Assembly (NCBI RefSeq): GCF_900142125.1
Contig: NZ_FQZT01000017.1
Span: 1 to 48,589, forward strand
Source: Malonomonas rubra DSM 5091
GTDB lineage: Bacteria > Desulfobacterota > Desulfuromonadia > Desulfuromonadales > Geopsychrobacteraceae
Direction: 5' to 3'
DNA length: 48,589 nucleotides
Shown here: positions 8,004 to 15,471 of the stretch, one piece after another
Position numbering within the stretch: position 1 is the first letter of the stretch
Layout of the letters: each line of letters starts with the position of its first letter
Translations under genes and position numbers: made by a program
The notes under the pieces: model-generated
What the model saw: the letters and a program-made list of their open reading frames with translations, nothing else
Databases searched by the model: none
What the model was told of the DNA's origin: nothing

Positions 8004-8028
8004 TCCACAGATTCCCCGCAGAATGGCC
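7991..8028 (-). terminator. Terminator after fliW
   Basis: Inverted repeat GGCCATTC (7998-8005) and GAATGGCC (8021-8028) with a 15-nt loop, followed on the minus strand by eight T residues. It lies 39 bp after the fliW stop and closes the flgM-flgN-flgK-flgL-csrA-fliW unit. Confidence 0.85.
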
Positions 8029-8067
8029 CTTTCATATCAATTAGCCCGGCACTGTCAAAATGCCGTC

Positions 8068-8490
8068 TCAAACTTCAGGCAATGGCGTACGAGAACTAAA
8101 CTGGGTGCCCTCGAGAATCACTTGAAGCGCTCGATTTGTTTTCGGAGCAAACAAAATCGGAGCAGCGAGGTTAAGAGTTATATTATGATCAGGCGGTACC
8201 GTCACAACACTGATCACAAGGCATTCGTCACTTTCATTAATACCCAGCTTTTGCCGCTCACTCCTATCCGGAACCACTTTATAGTCGAAATAGAAATCTG
8301 TCGGGTTAGTCAGAACAAAAGCAACCTGGGGGTCTTCAACACTCTGGATCCAAAAAAGAGGTCCTTCTTTTTCGTTCGGCATAACAATAAAGTGCCTTAA
8401 CCCTTCAAAACCGATAAGGCCCTCTGGAAAAAGAAGTGTATTATCAGGATCGTATTCGATCTCACCAAAACGGGAATTTATTTTTTTCAT
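8068..8490 (-). CDS. fliW: Flagellar assembly factor FliW
   Basis: 140 residues. FliW binds CsrA allosterically, and also binds flagellin, thereby coupling flagellin synthesis to its export. Family marks are the N-terminal [23 protein letters not shown], then [26 protein letters not shown] and [18 protein letters not shown] start at ATG 8490 rather than upstream at 8550, since GGAGGAAAG is ideally placed and the ATGA overlaps the csrA stop, so fliW is translationally coupled to csrA. Last gene of the late operon, ending at a terminator. Its target is likely the CsrA-responsive flagellin leader at 305-446. Confidence 0.95.
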   Translation of the reverse strand: MKKINSRFGEIEYDPDNTLLFPEGLIGFEGLRHFIVMPNEKEGPLFWIQSVEDPQVAFVLTNPTDFYFDYKVVPDRSERQKLGINESDECLVISVVTVPPDHNITLNLAAPILFAPKTNRALQVILEGTQFSSRTPLPEV

Positions 8491-8729
8491 TTTTCTTTCC
8501 TCCCCGCATTCAAGAGAGTGCTCAATTCGTTGAGATCGGCAATGTTCCACTGGGTCGCCTCCTTATTTTCCTGCTTTATCTTCTCAAAAACTTCTTGCCG
8601 GTGAACTTTCATCTCCCTGGGAGCATCAATGCCGATGCGAACACCGCCGCCTTTCAACTCGACAACAGTGATCTTGATGTCATCACCAATAATAATTCCC
8701 TCACCTGCCTTACGGGTAAGTACTAACAT
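8487..8729 (-). CDS. csrA: Carbon storage regulator CsrA
   Basis: An 80-residue RNA-binding regulator beginning [18 protein letters not shown], with [23 protein letters not shown] giving the RNA-contacting region. The C-terminal tail is longer than the roughly 61-residue E. coli protein, as in Bacillus-type CsrA that binds FliW. It lies between flgL and fliW, overlapping fliW by 4 bp (ATGA). AGGAGG precedes the ATG by 5 nt. Three GGA triplets lie in the 57-bp gap after flgL, so autoregulation is possible. It should be co-transcribed with flgK/flgL from the sigma28-type promoter. Confidence 0.97.
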   Translation of the reverse strand: MLVLTRKAGEGIIIGDDIKITVVELKGGGVRIGIDAPREMKVHRQEVFEKIKQENKEATQWNIADLNELSTLLNAGRKEK

Positions 8730-8786
8730 AGTGCCTCCTGGCTTTGTGGTCCGCGCAACCTCCGTGCAACGGTCTTCATGGATAGG

Positions 8787-9722
8787 TTAAATATAGTCGA
8801 GGATAGACAACTCTGAAACTTTACCAGTTACATTCAAGGCTGCTTGGAAACTCTGTTGCTGCTGTTCCATGCTTGTGATGGTTTCAAGGATATCAGCATC
8901 CTCAAAGCGAGAACGGAATGTCTCCATATCGATCTTGATCTGCTCCATATGATCAAGAGCCGTTTCCAGTCTGCGACCGACATTTCCTTTTATGCTTCTG
9001 TGGCGTCGTACCTGATTAGCAGCACTTTCTATATTGTCGAGTTCAGCAACAACAGCATCTGGGTCATTCGCCCTCAACGCTTCCTCAACAGTCGTAATTA
9101 CTGCGAAAATATCTATTGCACCTGGATCGGTCACACCATCATTATCAGAGTCCCCAAGAAGTAAATCATTTCCTGTCAGGTTGACCTCGATCAACTCATT
9201 TGGGGAGATTTCAAACTCAACACTGCCCGCGTCACCGTTGTACAAAACCGGGGCTTCGCCCGGCCCTGGATATGCAGGGTTCGAAACAAAGGGCGTCGTT
9301 TTCTCGCTAAATCCCGCGAAAAGATATTTCCCATCGACCTGGGCATTCCCGGCAACCATTAGCTCCTCTTTCAAAGAAGCAACCTCATCCGCATATGTTA
9401 ACCGGTCAGATGCACTGAGAGCACCATTGCCAGCAGCGATCGCGATCTCTTTAAGCCGGATCAAGGTATTTTCCATCCCATCAAGGTAGCCGTCCATATT
9501 ATCGACGCGGTCCAGCCCCGACTCGATGGTTTCGATGTAACGGTCAGAGGCCATAATCTGAGTCCGGGCACTCAAAACCGGGCTGATTGCTGTGGGATCG
9601 TCTGATGGGCGGTTCAGTTTTTTCCCGGTTGCGGCCTGCAGTTGCAAGCTCGCCAGTTTATCGCTGGTACGGTCCAGAAACGCCTGTAGGCTGCGATATG
9701 TTGTGGTTTGCGTTGCTCTCAT
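8787..9722 (-). CDS. flgL: Hook-filament junction protein FlgL (HAP3)
   Basis: 311 residues; it joins the hook cap ring FlgK to the filament. The N-terminus (MRATQTTTYRSLQAF, then LQLQAATGKKLNRPSDDP) and the C-terminus (QQSFQAALNVTGKVSELSILDYI) are flagellin-like D0/D1 helices. Oddly, residues 191-199 read DSDNDGVTD, a calcium-loop-like DxDxDG motif inserted in the variable central domain. The gene starts 7 bp after the flgK stop with an AGGTGA ribosome site. Confidence 0.94.
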   Translation of the reverse strand: MRATQTTTYRSLQAFLDRTSDKLASLQLQAATGKKLNRPSDDPTAISPVLSARTQIMASDRYIETIESGLDRVDNMDGYLDGMENTLIRLKEIAIAAGNGALSASDRLTYADEVASLKEELMVAGNAQVDGKYLFAGFSEKTTPFVSNPAYPGPGEAPVLYNGDAGSVEFEISPNELIEVNLTGNDLLLGDSDNDGVTDPGAIDIFAVITTVEEALRANDPDAVVAELDNIESAANQVRRHRSIKGNVGRRLETALDHMEQIKIDMETFRSRFEDADILETITSMEQQQQSFQAALNVTGKVSELSILDYI

Positions 9723-9729
9723 AGGTCAC

Positions 9730-11115
9730 CTAGCTCTTCAGGGTCAGAAGAGTCCCCATCATCTCGTCAACAGTGGAAAGGAATTTAGCAGAGGCTTCAA
9801 ACCCTTTCTGGTACTGCATCAGGTTGATCATTTCGTCTTCCAGCGAAACGCCATCAATGCCGTCACGCAGGTTCTGCAGTTGAATCAAAGAGTCTTCATA
9901 GCCTTGTGATGCTTGACGGTTACGCGCGGTCTCAACGCCAACAGTTGAAGCAATTTTGCCATAATAGGAGACAAAGGTGTCGTTACCACCGAAGTCCGCC
10001 TGCTGCTTCTGCTCAAGTTGTAGGATAGCTAAGGCGTTGGTGTTGTCACCCGGCGCTCCGGTGGTCCCGGCTGCGATCTCGCTGGTCTGCGTGATATTCA
10101 TTGTCAGCGATGCCGCGCTTCCGGCTACGGCCGCAGGTGCAACGAAAAAATTCTGGCCAGCGGCACCACTCAAATCGGTTCCTGCCGTATGCTGAGCATT
10201 CACTTCATTGGCGAAGGTGTAGGCCAACTGGTCGAGACGATTGACAACATCGGGAATCATCACGTCGCGGACTTCATACAACCCACGGAACTCGCCGCCC
10301 AGGGCAGTACGGTCCAGCGCCAGGTTTGTTGTCCCGAAATCGAGTTCAAGGTTGACTTCAGTGCCGGAATATACGCCGACGATATGAGTCGCTTCATTCC
10401 CCTCAACCAGCGGCATGCCGTTCTTCAGGTGAACCGAAACTGTGCCGTTGGATGTTTCAAAGCTGGATGCGCCGATCATTTCCGAGAGATTTTTGAGCAG
10501 CATATCTCGACGATCACGGTCGGAGTTGGCTTCCTGCCCCGCCAGCTCTAAAGAGGAGATCCGATTATTCAGCTGAGCAATTTCATCCAAATGCAGGTTC
10601 ACACCGTCAATTTTCGAGCTGATGGTGTTGTTGATATTTGTCACTGACTGCTGGGTTTCGTTATAAACATTGACAAAAGCATTGCCAATCAACTCACCAC
10701 GCTGCAACACCATCTGTCGCTCGACTTCGCCGCCCGGGTTAGTGGAAAGCTGCCGCCAGGCATCGAAGAACTGATCGAATTCGTCCGAAAGGCTGCCGTC
10801 ACCGATACTAACGACGCGCTCAAGCTCTGCCAACGGGTTTGTCATGCTACTCTCTAAACCAACATCAGCTGATTTGTCTTTGATCTGCCCGTCAAGAAAA
10901 ACGTCGTGCGAACGCATTACCGAACCGACGGTGACACCGGTACCAATAAAGTAATCACCAAAGCTCAACGCCGGGTATGGCGTCATGTTAGGGGTTTGAC
11001 GCGAATAGCCCTCGGTGTTGACGTTGGCGATATTCAGACCGGTGATCTCGATCGCCTTCTGGTTGGTCTGCAGAGAGGTTCTGCCTGAATTGAGAGCTGC
11101 GTTCAAACCTGCCAT
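9730..11115 (-). CDS. flgK: Hook-filament junction protein FlgK (HAP1)
   Basis: 461 residues, somewhat shorter than the 547-residue Salmonella protein, the difference being in the central variable domain. The N-terminus (LNSGRTSLQTNQKAIEITG, NIANVNTEGYSRQTP) and the C-terminus (LEDEMINLMQYQKGFEASAK, VDEMMGTLLTLK) are diagnostic of FlgK. It is secreted through the flagellar apparatus with FlgN as chaperone, and flgN is the preceding gene. AAGGTG lies before the ATG. Confidence 0.95.
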   Translation of the reverse strand: MAGLNAALNSGRTSLQTNQKAIEITGLNIANVNTEGYSRQTPNMTPYPALSFGDYFIGTGVTVGSVMRSHDVFLDGQIKDKSADVGLESSMTNPLAELERVVSIGDGSLSDEFDQFFDAWRQLSTNPGGEVERQMVLQRGELIGNAFVNVYNETQQSVTNINNTISSKIDGVNLHLDEIAQLNNRISSLELAGQEANSDRDRRDMLLKNLSEMIGASSFETSNGTVSVHLKNGMPLVEGNEATHIVGVYSGTEVNLELDFGTTNLALDRTALGGEFRGLYEVRDVMIPDVVNRLDQLAYTFANEVNAQHTAGTDLSGAAGQNFFVAPAAVAGSAASLTMNITQTSEIAAGTTGAPGDNTNALAILQLEQKQQADFGGNDTFVSYYGKIASTVGVETARNRQASQGYEDSLIQLQNLRDGIDGVSLEDEMINLMQYQKGFEASAKFLSTVDEMMGTLLTLKS

Positions 11116-11118
11116 GAC

Positions 11119-11469
11119 TTACACCTTCCCCGAGAGCAGCCGGCCACCCTGGCTCAGGGTCTGGGCCTGGCCACCGCCACCGTAAACCTGCGGCATTGCC
11201 GCTTTACCGAAAAAGCCCATCATTTCACGAACCATATTCAGGCCGGTCCAGAGCAGGAACGCATTGCGGCGATTTTCATGATCGATCTGCTTCAGCAAGT
11301 CCTGTAAGCCTTCCACCTCTTCTGGCTGCGGTTTCAGGTCGGCCAGTAGCGCTTCTTTTTCCGCCACCACCGCCTGCAAACCGGCCATGTCCAGAGCTTT
11401 GGCTTTCTCCCGCTCATCAAGCAACAGCTCGAGCAGTTTTTCCAGCCTGGCTTTCAGGTCCATGTTCAT
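11119..11469 (-). CDS. flgN: Flagellar export chaperone FlgN family protein
   Basis: 116 residues, mostly helical, fitting the FlgN family: an N-terminal long helix (LEKLLELLLDEREKAKALD) and VVAEKEALLADL. FlgN chaperones FlgK and FlgL, which are encoded immediately downstream. Two possible ATG codons lie six bases apart (11469 and 11463); TAGGGATG upstream does not discriminate. Low family conservation means the call depends partly on position between flgM and flgK. Confidence 0.85.
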   Translation of the reverse strand: MNMDLKARLEKLLELLLDEREKAKALDMAGLQAVVAEKEALLADLKPQPEEVEGLQDLLKQIDHENRRNAFLLWTGLNMVREMMGFFGKAAMPQVYGGGGQAQTLSQGGRLLSGKV

Positions 11470-11471
11470 CC

Positions 11472-11762
11472 CTAGCTGTCCTTCATGATGAAAGGAAGAA
11501 CGCTGGCAGCTACCTTCTCCAGGTCGGGCTGATAGGTTCCACTTTCAATCTGGGCCTTCAAGGCCTGTAGTTTTTCGGCACGAGCACTCTGCTGAGTCGC
11601 CTCAGTTGCCTGGGTTTTGCTGGCCTGCTGCAGCGCACTGGAAAAATCGACCCGATCCGCTTTGCCAGCTTCACCTGATTTCTTGGCGACGTCCGGCTTG
11701 CCGGTACGGTTGATGCCACCGAGAGGGCCGAATCCCTTACCACCATTAATTTTATCGACCAT
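11472..11762 (-). CDS. flgM: Anti-sigma28 factor FlgM
   Basis: 96 residues with the typical low-complexity N-terminal half and a C-terminal sigma-binding helix region: VDFSSALQQASK, then AEKLQALKAQIESGTYQPDLEKVAASVLPFI, the family signature. FlgM holds FliA inactive until the hook is complete and FlgM is exported. Its gene lies in the sigma28-driven operon itself, a negative feedback arrangement. GGGAG precedes the ATG. Confidence 0.95.
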   Translation of the reverse strand: MVDKINGGKGFGPLGGINRTGKPDVAKKSGEAGKADRVDFSSALQQASKTQATEATQQSARAEKLQALKAQIESGTYQPDLEKVAASVLPFIMKDS

Positions 11763-11772
11763 GATTGACTCC

Positions 11773-12324
11773 CTATTCCCCTTCTTCTTCAGCTACACCT
11801 GCAAAATCATCCAGCTTTTGCATAATCGCATCGTAAGTTTGTTGTGATATCTCCGGCAGGGTGCCGCCAAAAGCTTCTTGCGCATCCTTGAAGCCCTTGT
11901 CGATCGCCTGCTTCATCTCTTCCAGCTTTGCCGGATCGTTGCCGAAAGCGTTGATAGCAAATTCGACGATCCGGTCGGAGGTTTTCTCGACACCGAAGTA
12001 ACCGTCTTCGGAGATCAGCTCCTGTGCTTCCTCAACGGTCATCTCGTTCATGTCGATTTCACCGCTGCCGGTGCTGATCAGGAGCGGAATGTTCTGCTCT
12101 TCCAAAGTCTTGATCACCAGGCTGCGCAGAACTTCGTAAGGGGTACCGACATTCAGCCCCGACTGGGGGCCGTAGGTCGCTTCCGGCTGCCCGGATTGAT
12201 TCAGCGAAACCCGATCCTCTGTTTGTGATTTGCCTTGTTCACGTTGACGCCGCTGGATCAGCTCGTCATGCTGGACCGCCTGCATTGGCCGGTTAGCACT
12301 TGTGGGATCGATCTTTTCGCTCAT
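11773..12324 (-). CDS. Conserved protein of unknown function leading the flgM operon
   Basis: 183 residues from ATG 12324; GGAGG lies 6 nt upstream and would be inside the coding sequence if the in-frame ATG at 12336 were used. The N-terminal 60 residues are polar and probably disordered. The C-terminal part (about 65-183) is helical and acidic: YEVLRSLVIKTLEEQNIP, then SEDGYFGVEKTSDRIVEFA, then DKGFKDAQEAFGGTLPEIS. I do not recognise an assigned function; it may match the DUF5610-type proteins sometimes labelled hydrogenase-4 component G. It is the first gene after a sigma28-type promoter and 10 bp before flgM, so it is probably a late flagellar gene. Confidence 0.8.
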   Translation of the reverse strand: MSEKIDPTSANRPMQAVQHDELIQRRQREQGKSQTEDRVSLNQSGQPEATYGPQSGLNVGTPYEVLRSLVIKTLEEQNIPLLISTGSGEIDMNEMTVEEAQELISEDGYFGVEKTSDRIVEFAINAFGNDPAKLEEMKQAIDKGFKDAQEAFGGTLPEISQQTYDAIMQKLDDFAGVAEEEGE

Positions 12325-12390
12325 TTTATCCTCCATGTAAGCAACCGATGATGCGTCCCTGCACCACCTTTTACAACCTCTTTGGATACT

Positions 12391-12418
12391 TTATCGACAG
12401 CGGAGAATTTTTTCTTTA
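12391..12418 (-). promoter_or_regulatory. Sigma28 promoter of the flgM-flgN-flgK-flgL-csrA-fliW operon
   Basis: Minus strand: TAAAGAAA (12418-12411), 12-nt spacer, GTCGATAA (12398-12391), against the consensus TAAAGTTT and GCCGATAA. The spacer equals that of the flagellin promoter. The predicted start lies about 60 nt before the ATG at 12324. The downstream genes are all classic late genes. Confidence 0.72.
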
Positions 12419-12482
12419 GGGGAATTTGGAGAAAATTGAAGATGGAATTGAGAAAGGATAGACAGAAAGTTGAAACAAAAGT

Positions 12483-12517
12483 CCCCTCTCCCCGAGGGAG
12501 AGGGCTAGGGTGAGGGG
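12483..12517 (-). repeat. REP-like palindromic repeat, copy A
   Basis: Contains a perfect 9-bp hairpin, CCCTCTCCC (12484-12492) and GGGAGAGGG (12496-12504), with a 3-nt loop, and a CTAGGGTGAGGGG tail. This is the widespread CCCTCACCC-type intergenic palindrome of proteobacteria; its minus-strand translation gives the familiar spurious peptide SPHPSPLPRGEG. It faces copy B in opposite orientation. Confidence 0.75.
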
Positions 12518-12533
12518 ATAACGGCCGGTCAAT

Positions 12534-12579
12534 CCCCCTCATCCGCCCCTACAGGGCACCTTCTCCCTTGGGGAGAAGG
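12534..12579 (+). repeat. REP-like palindromic repeat, copy B (inverted)
   Basis: Begins CCCCCTCATCCG and ends with a perfect 9-bp hairpin, CCTTCTCCC (12559-12567) and GGGAGAAGG (12571-12579), loop TTG. It is a diverged inverted partner of copy A, 16 bp away. It lies 8 bp beyond the flgJ stop and may also act as the 3' end structure of the motA-to-flgJ transcript. Confidence 0.7.
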
Positions 12580-12587
12580 AATTCGAG

Positions 12588-12905
12588 CTACTCCTCAGAA
12601 CCGGAATTTTCATCCAGCAGCTGCTGCATCATCAGGTCTGCCAAACCGATGCCACCTTTTTCTGCCATAATTTTAGCCGCTTCGGCATCCTGCAGCTGGG
12701 TATAGATATCATCGGCGTTACCACGCGGAATCAAACCATCATCGGGAATGGTGTTACGCATCTCTTTGAACATCTGCTGGATGAACACCGCCTCGAACTG
12801 CTCGGCGGCTGCGCGCAACTGCTCCGGATCCTTCCCCTTGGCCTGCTTTGGTGCTTGGCTGAGCGCTTGGCTGACCAGCTGTTTTGGATCTACCTTGCTG
12901 TCCAT
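12588..12905 (-). CDS. flgJ: Short FlgJ-type rod-binding protein
   Basis: 105 residues matching only the N-terminal rod-binding domain of FlgJ: AAEQFEAVFIQQMFKEMRNTIPDDGLIP and YTQLQDAEAAKIMAEKGGIGLADLMMQQL. The peptidoglycan hydrolase domain of enteric FlgJ is absent, as is usual outside gamma- and betaproteobacteria, so wall clearance must be done by another enzyme. Last gene of the ring/rod block after flgI. Confidence 0.9.
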   Translation of the reverse strand: MDSKVDPKQLVSQALSQAPKQAKGKDPEQLRAAAEQFEAVFIQQMFKEMRNTIPDDGLIPRGNADDIYTQLQDAEAAKIMAEKGGIGLADLMMQQLLDENSGSEE

Positions 12906-12917
12906 AGAGATAAACTC

Positions 12918-14033
12918 CTAGAGAATCACCAGATCTGCATGCAGGGCACCTGCTGCTTTGATCGCCTGGAAAATGGCAATCAGATCCCGTGGTGACGCGC
13001 CGATAGCGTTGAGAGCTGCCGCAACATCACCGATACTGACAGCCTCCTGCATGACCACCAGGTTGCCCTTTTCTTCGGTAATATCGATCAGAGTATCCTC
13101 AGTTTCAATCGTATCGCCATCAGTGAAAGGCAGTGGTTGTGAAACCGCGGATGATTCACTGATTACCAGGTTGAGGTTGCCATGCGAAACAGCCACAGTG
13201 GAAATACGGACCCGATCTCCCATGACGATAGTGCCGGTCTTCTCGTTGACAACAATCCGCGCCAGTGTGTCGGGAGTAACATCCAGCGTTTCCAGTTCGG
13301 CGACGAAATCGACCACCCGGTCAAGATAGCGGTCCGGCACCATAACCTGCATCTGACCGGCGTCGAGCGAACGTGCGATATTGCCGCCAAAGTATTCGTT
13401 GACGGCGTCGGTCATACGCGAAATGGTCGTGAAATCAGAATCTTTCAGGCGATATTTCAGGTCACGCTGCTGCCCGAAGACAAAGGGAACCTCACGCTCA
13501 ACCAGTGCACCGTCCGGAATCCGCCCGGCGGTGGGATGATTTTTCTGTATCTTGGCCGCTTCACCGCCGAAGGCCAGAGAACCAACCACCAGGGGGCCCT
13601 GCGCAACCGCATAAATTTTACCGTCAGCTGCTTTCAGGGGCGTCATCAGCAAAGTTCCGCCAGCCAGGTTGACAGCATCGCCAACCGAAGAAACCGAGAC
13701 ATCGATGCTGGTTCCGGCGCGGGCGAAAGGAGGCAGGCCTGCAGTCACGATAACGGCCGCCACGTTGGAAACACTCACCGTGTTCGGATCAACAGTCACG
13801 CCGAGCCGCTCCATCATGTTAACCAGCGACTGAATGGTGAACTGGGTCGCAGCGCTGTCACCGGTGCCGTTGAGGCCAACGACCAGACCGTAGCCGACCA
13901 GTTGGTTGGAACGAACCCCTTCAAGCTGTGCCAATTCTTTGATGCGCGAAGCATCGGCTGTAGACAGCAGGACAACCGCCCAGAGAAGAAGCAGCAGGAT
14001 GATGACCTTATCGGAAAAGTTTTTAAGTGTCAT
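12918..14033 (-). CDS. flgI: Flagellar P-ring protein FlgI
   Basis: 371 residues with an N-terminal signal peptide (hydrophobic IILLLLLWAVVLLSTADA) and the conserved mature start SRIKELAQLEGVRSNQLVGYGLVVGLNGTGD. Also visible are NVAAVIVTAGLPPFARAG and the C-terminal DLIAIFQAIKAAGALHADLVIL. It builds the periplasmic bushing ring around the rod, with FlgA as chaperone; flgA and flgH are immediately upstream. Confidence 0.96.
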   Translation of the reverse strand: MTLKNFSDKVIILLLLLWAVVLLSTADASRIKELAQLEGVRSNQLVGYGLVVGLNGTGDSAATQFTIQSLVNMMERLGVTVDPNTVSVSNVAAVIVTAGLPPFARAGTSIDVSVSSVGDAVNLAGGTLLMTPLKAADGKIYAVAQGPLVVGSLAFGGEAAKIQKNHPTAGRIPDGALVEREVPFVFGQQRDLKYRLKDSDFTTISRMTDAVNEYFGGNIARSLDAGQMQVMVPDRYLDRVVDFVAELETLDVTPDTLARIVVNEKTGTIVMGDRVRISTVAVSHGNLNLVISESSAVSQPLPFTDGDTIETEDTLIDITEEKGNLVVMQEAVSIGDVAAALNAIGASPRDLIAIFQAIKAAGALHADLVIL

Positions 14034-14053
14034 GGCTCGGCTCCTGCGACAAG

Positions 14054-14743
14054 CTAAAACGGCCAGATCTGATCAAGTCCACGGACCAGCCAGCCCTGCT
14101 GTTGTTTGTCGCTGATAACACCTTCGCCGACATAGGCGATACGGGCGTTAAGGACATTCTTCGAATCGACGATATTACCTGCCGAAACATCGGCCGGGCG
14201 CACAATCCCTGTCAATTTGACAATCTGGGTTTCACTGTTAACGGTCACCGTCTTGGTCCCTTCGAGACGTAAGTTGCCATTCGGCAACACCTCGATCACC
14301 TGAGTGGTCAACGTCGCGGTCAGAGTTTCCGTGCGTTCGGTCTTCCCGGTTCCCTCAAATTCGTTGCTGGTACTGGCACTGATCAATGTATCCGTACCAT
14401 CGGCGCCTGCCAACCGGCCGATGGTTCCCTCCAGTCCGAGCAACCTGGGAATACCTGCTGACATAGTACTGGTACGATCGGTTTCGGTGGTTGCTTCTTT
14501 GCTTGCGCTGGCATTTTCGACGATGACCACGGTGATGATATCACCGACAGTACGCGCTTTCATATCCTGGAACAGGCCACCACGGCTCTCTGTCCAGAGC
14601 GAACCGGCGGTCTGTGGCGGCAACGGCGGCTGCAGAACCGGCTCAATCGGCTCGGTCGCAGTCAGATCAACATTACGCGCCGGACCGGCACAGCCGGAAA
14701 GCTGAATCGTCAAAACTATCAGTGCGAAAAAAATACTTTTCAT
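14054..14743 (-). CDS. flgH: Flagellar L-ring lipoprotein FlgH
   Basis: 229 residues with a lipoprotein signal ending in the lipobox LSGC (Cys18). Conserved FlgH blocks follow: GSLWTESRGGLFQDMKARTVGDIITVVIVENASASK, EGTGKTERTETLTATLTTQVIEVLPNGNLRLEG and the C-terminal NARIAYVGEGVISDKQQQGWL. It forms the outer-membrane ring, so the cell is Gram-negative. It is 2 bp after flgA. Confidence 0.96.
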   Translation of the reverse strand: MKSIFFALIVLTIQLSGCAGPARNVDLTATEPIEPVLQPPLPPQTAGSLWTESRGGLFQDMKARTVGDIITVVIVENASASKEATTETDRTSTMSAGIPRLLGLEGTIGRLAGADGTDTLISASTSNEFEGTGKTERTETLTATLTTQVIEVLPNGNLRLEGTKTVTVNSETQIVKLTGIVRPADVSAGNIVDSKNVLNARIAYVGEGVISDKQQQGWLVRGLDQIWPF

Positions 14744-14745
14744 AT

Positions 14746-15459
14746 TTAATACTCCACTGTCACCAGCCCCGGGCCGAGCACTCTGCAGCGAATTTCTTTG
14801 TGCGTGTTGACGTTCAACACCCGGATGGTTTCATCAAGCACACCGTCCTGCTTGGCTTCGCCGGCAGCGGTCAGCAGCAGGCTCCCCCGTTCGACCCGGA
14901 TCACCACCCGATCACCCCGGTTAACGAGAGGCGGAAACTCGACCTGTTTGCGCAGAATCGGCTGTCCAAGTCGTACCGAACGCTTTAACCGCTTGCCTAA
15001 TACCTCATCGGCGATGAACAGCGGCTGCTTTAATTTCGCGATATTCTGCTGCTGGAAAATGGCATTGGTTTTGTCAAGAATTTCACCACGTCGCAGGTTA
15101 TCGGCAGCAACCAGGATCTCGGCCAGCGCTTCAATCTCAACGCGGATCGAACGGTTGCTCACGACCCGATCATCGACCCGGGTCATCAAAGTGACTCGGC
15201 GACTACCGATCACGCCCGGTTTAGCAGGAATAACCTGAAAATCGAGGTGGCCAGTGGGAACAGTGAAAGGTTGGGGAAGCCGCATCGCGGTGAATCGGAG
15301 TTCGACTCCTGGCAGACGCTCTGACGCGTCAGTCAGGAAATCACTCAAGACCTCGGCCATTTCCTGCTGACTGATCTCTACTCCCTTTTCTTCCGGGGAT
15401 TGCGCCATTGCCACAAACGGCAGCACCGCCAGAACAATTATCAGCAGCATTTTTTTCAT
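14746..15459 (-). CDS. flgA: P-ring assembly chaperone FlgA
   Basis: 237 residues. A signal peptide (MKKMLLIIVLAVLPFVAMA) is followed by an N-terminal variable region and a C-terminal SAF-type domain: LVAADNLRRGEILDKTNAIFQ, KLKQPLF, GKRLKRSVRLGQPILRKQVEFPPLVNRGDRV. The C-terminal EIRCRVLGPGLVTVEY is typical. Periplasmic chaperone for FlgI assembly, encoded between flgG and flgH. Confidence 0.94.
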   Translation of the reverse strand: MKKMLLIIVLAVLPFVAMAQSPEEKGVEISQQEMAEVLSDFLTDASERLPGVELRFTAMRLPQPFTVPTGHLDFQVIPAKPGVIGSRRVTLMTRVDDRVVSNRSIRVEIEALAEILVAADNLRRGEILDKTNAIFQQQNIAKLKQPLFIADEVLGKRLKRSVRLGQPILRKQVEFPPLVNRGDRVVIRVERGSLLLTAAGEAKQDGVLDETIRVLNVNTHKEIRCRVLGPGLVTVEY

Positions 15460-15471
15460 TGATTCAACCTG

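Noticed and set aside
12321-12542. A 73-codon minus-strand frame between flgJ and the unknown flgM-operon gene
   Set aside because: It starts in the REP-like repeat; SPHPSPLPRGEG is a well-known spurious translation of that palindrome.
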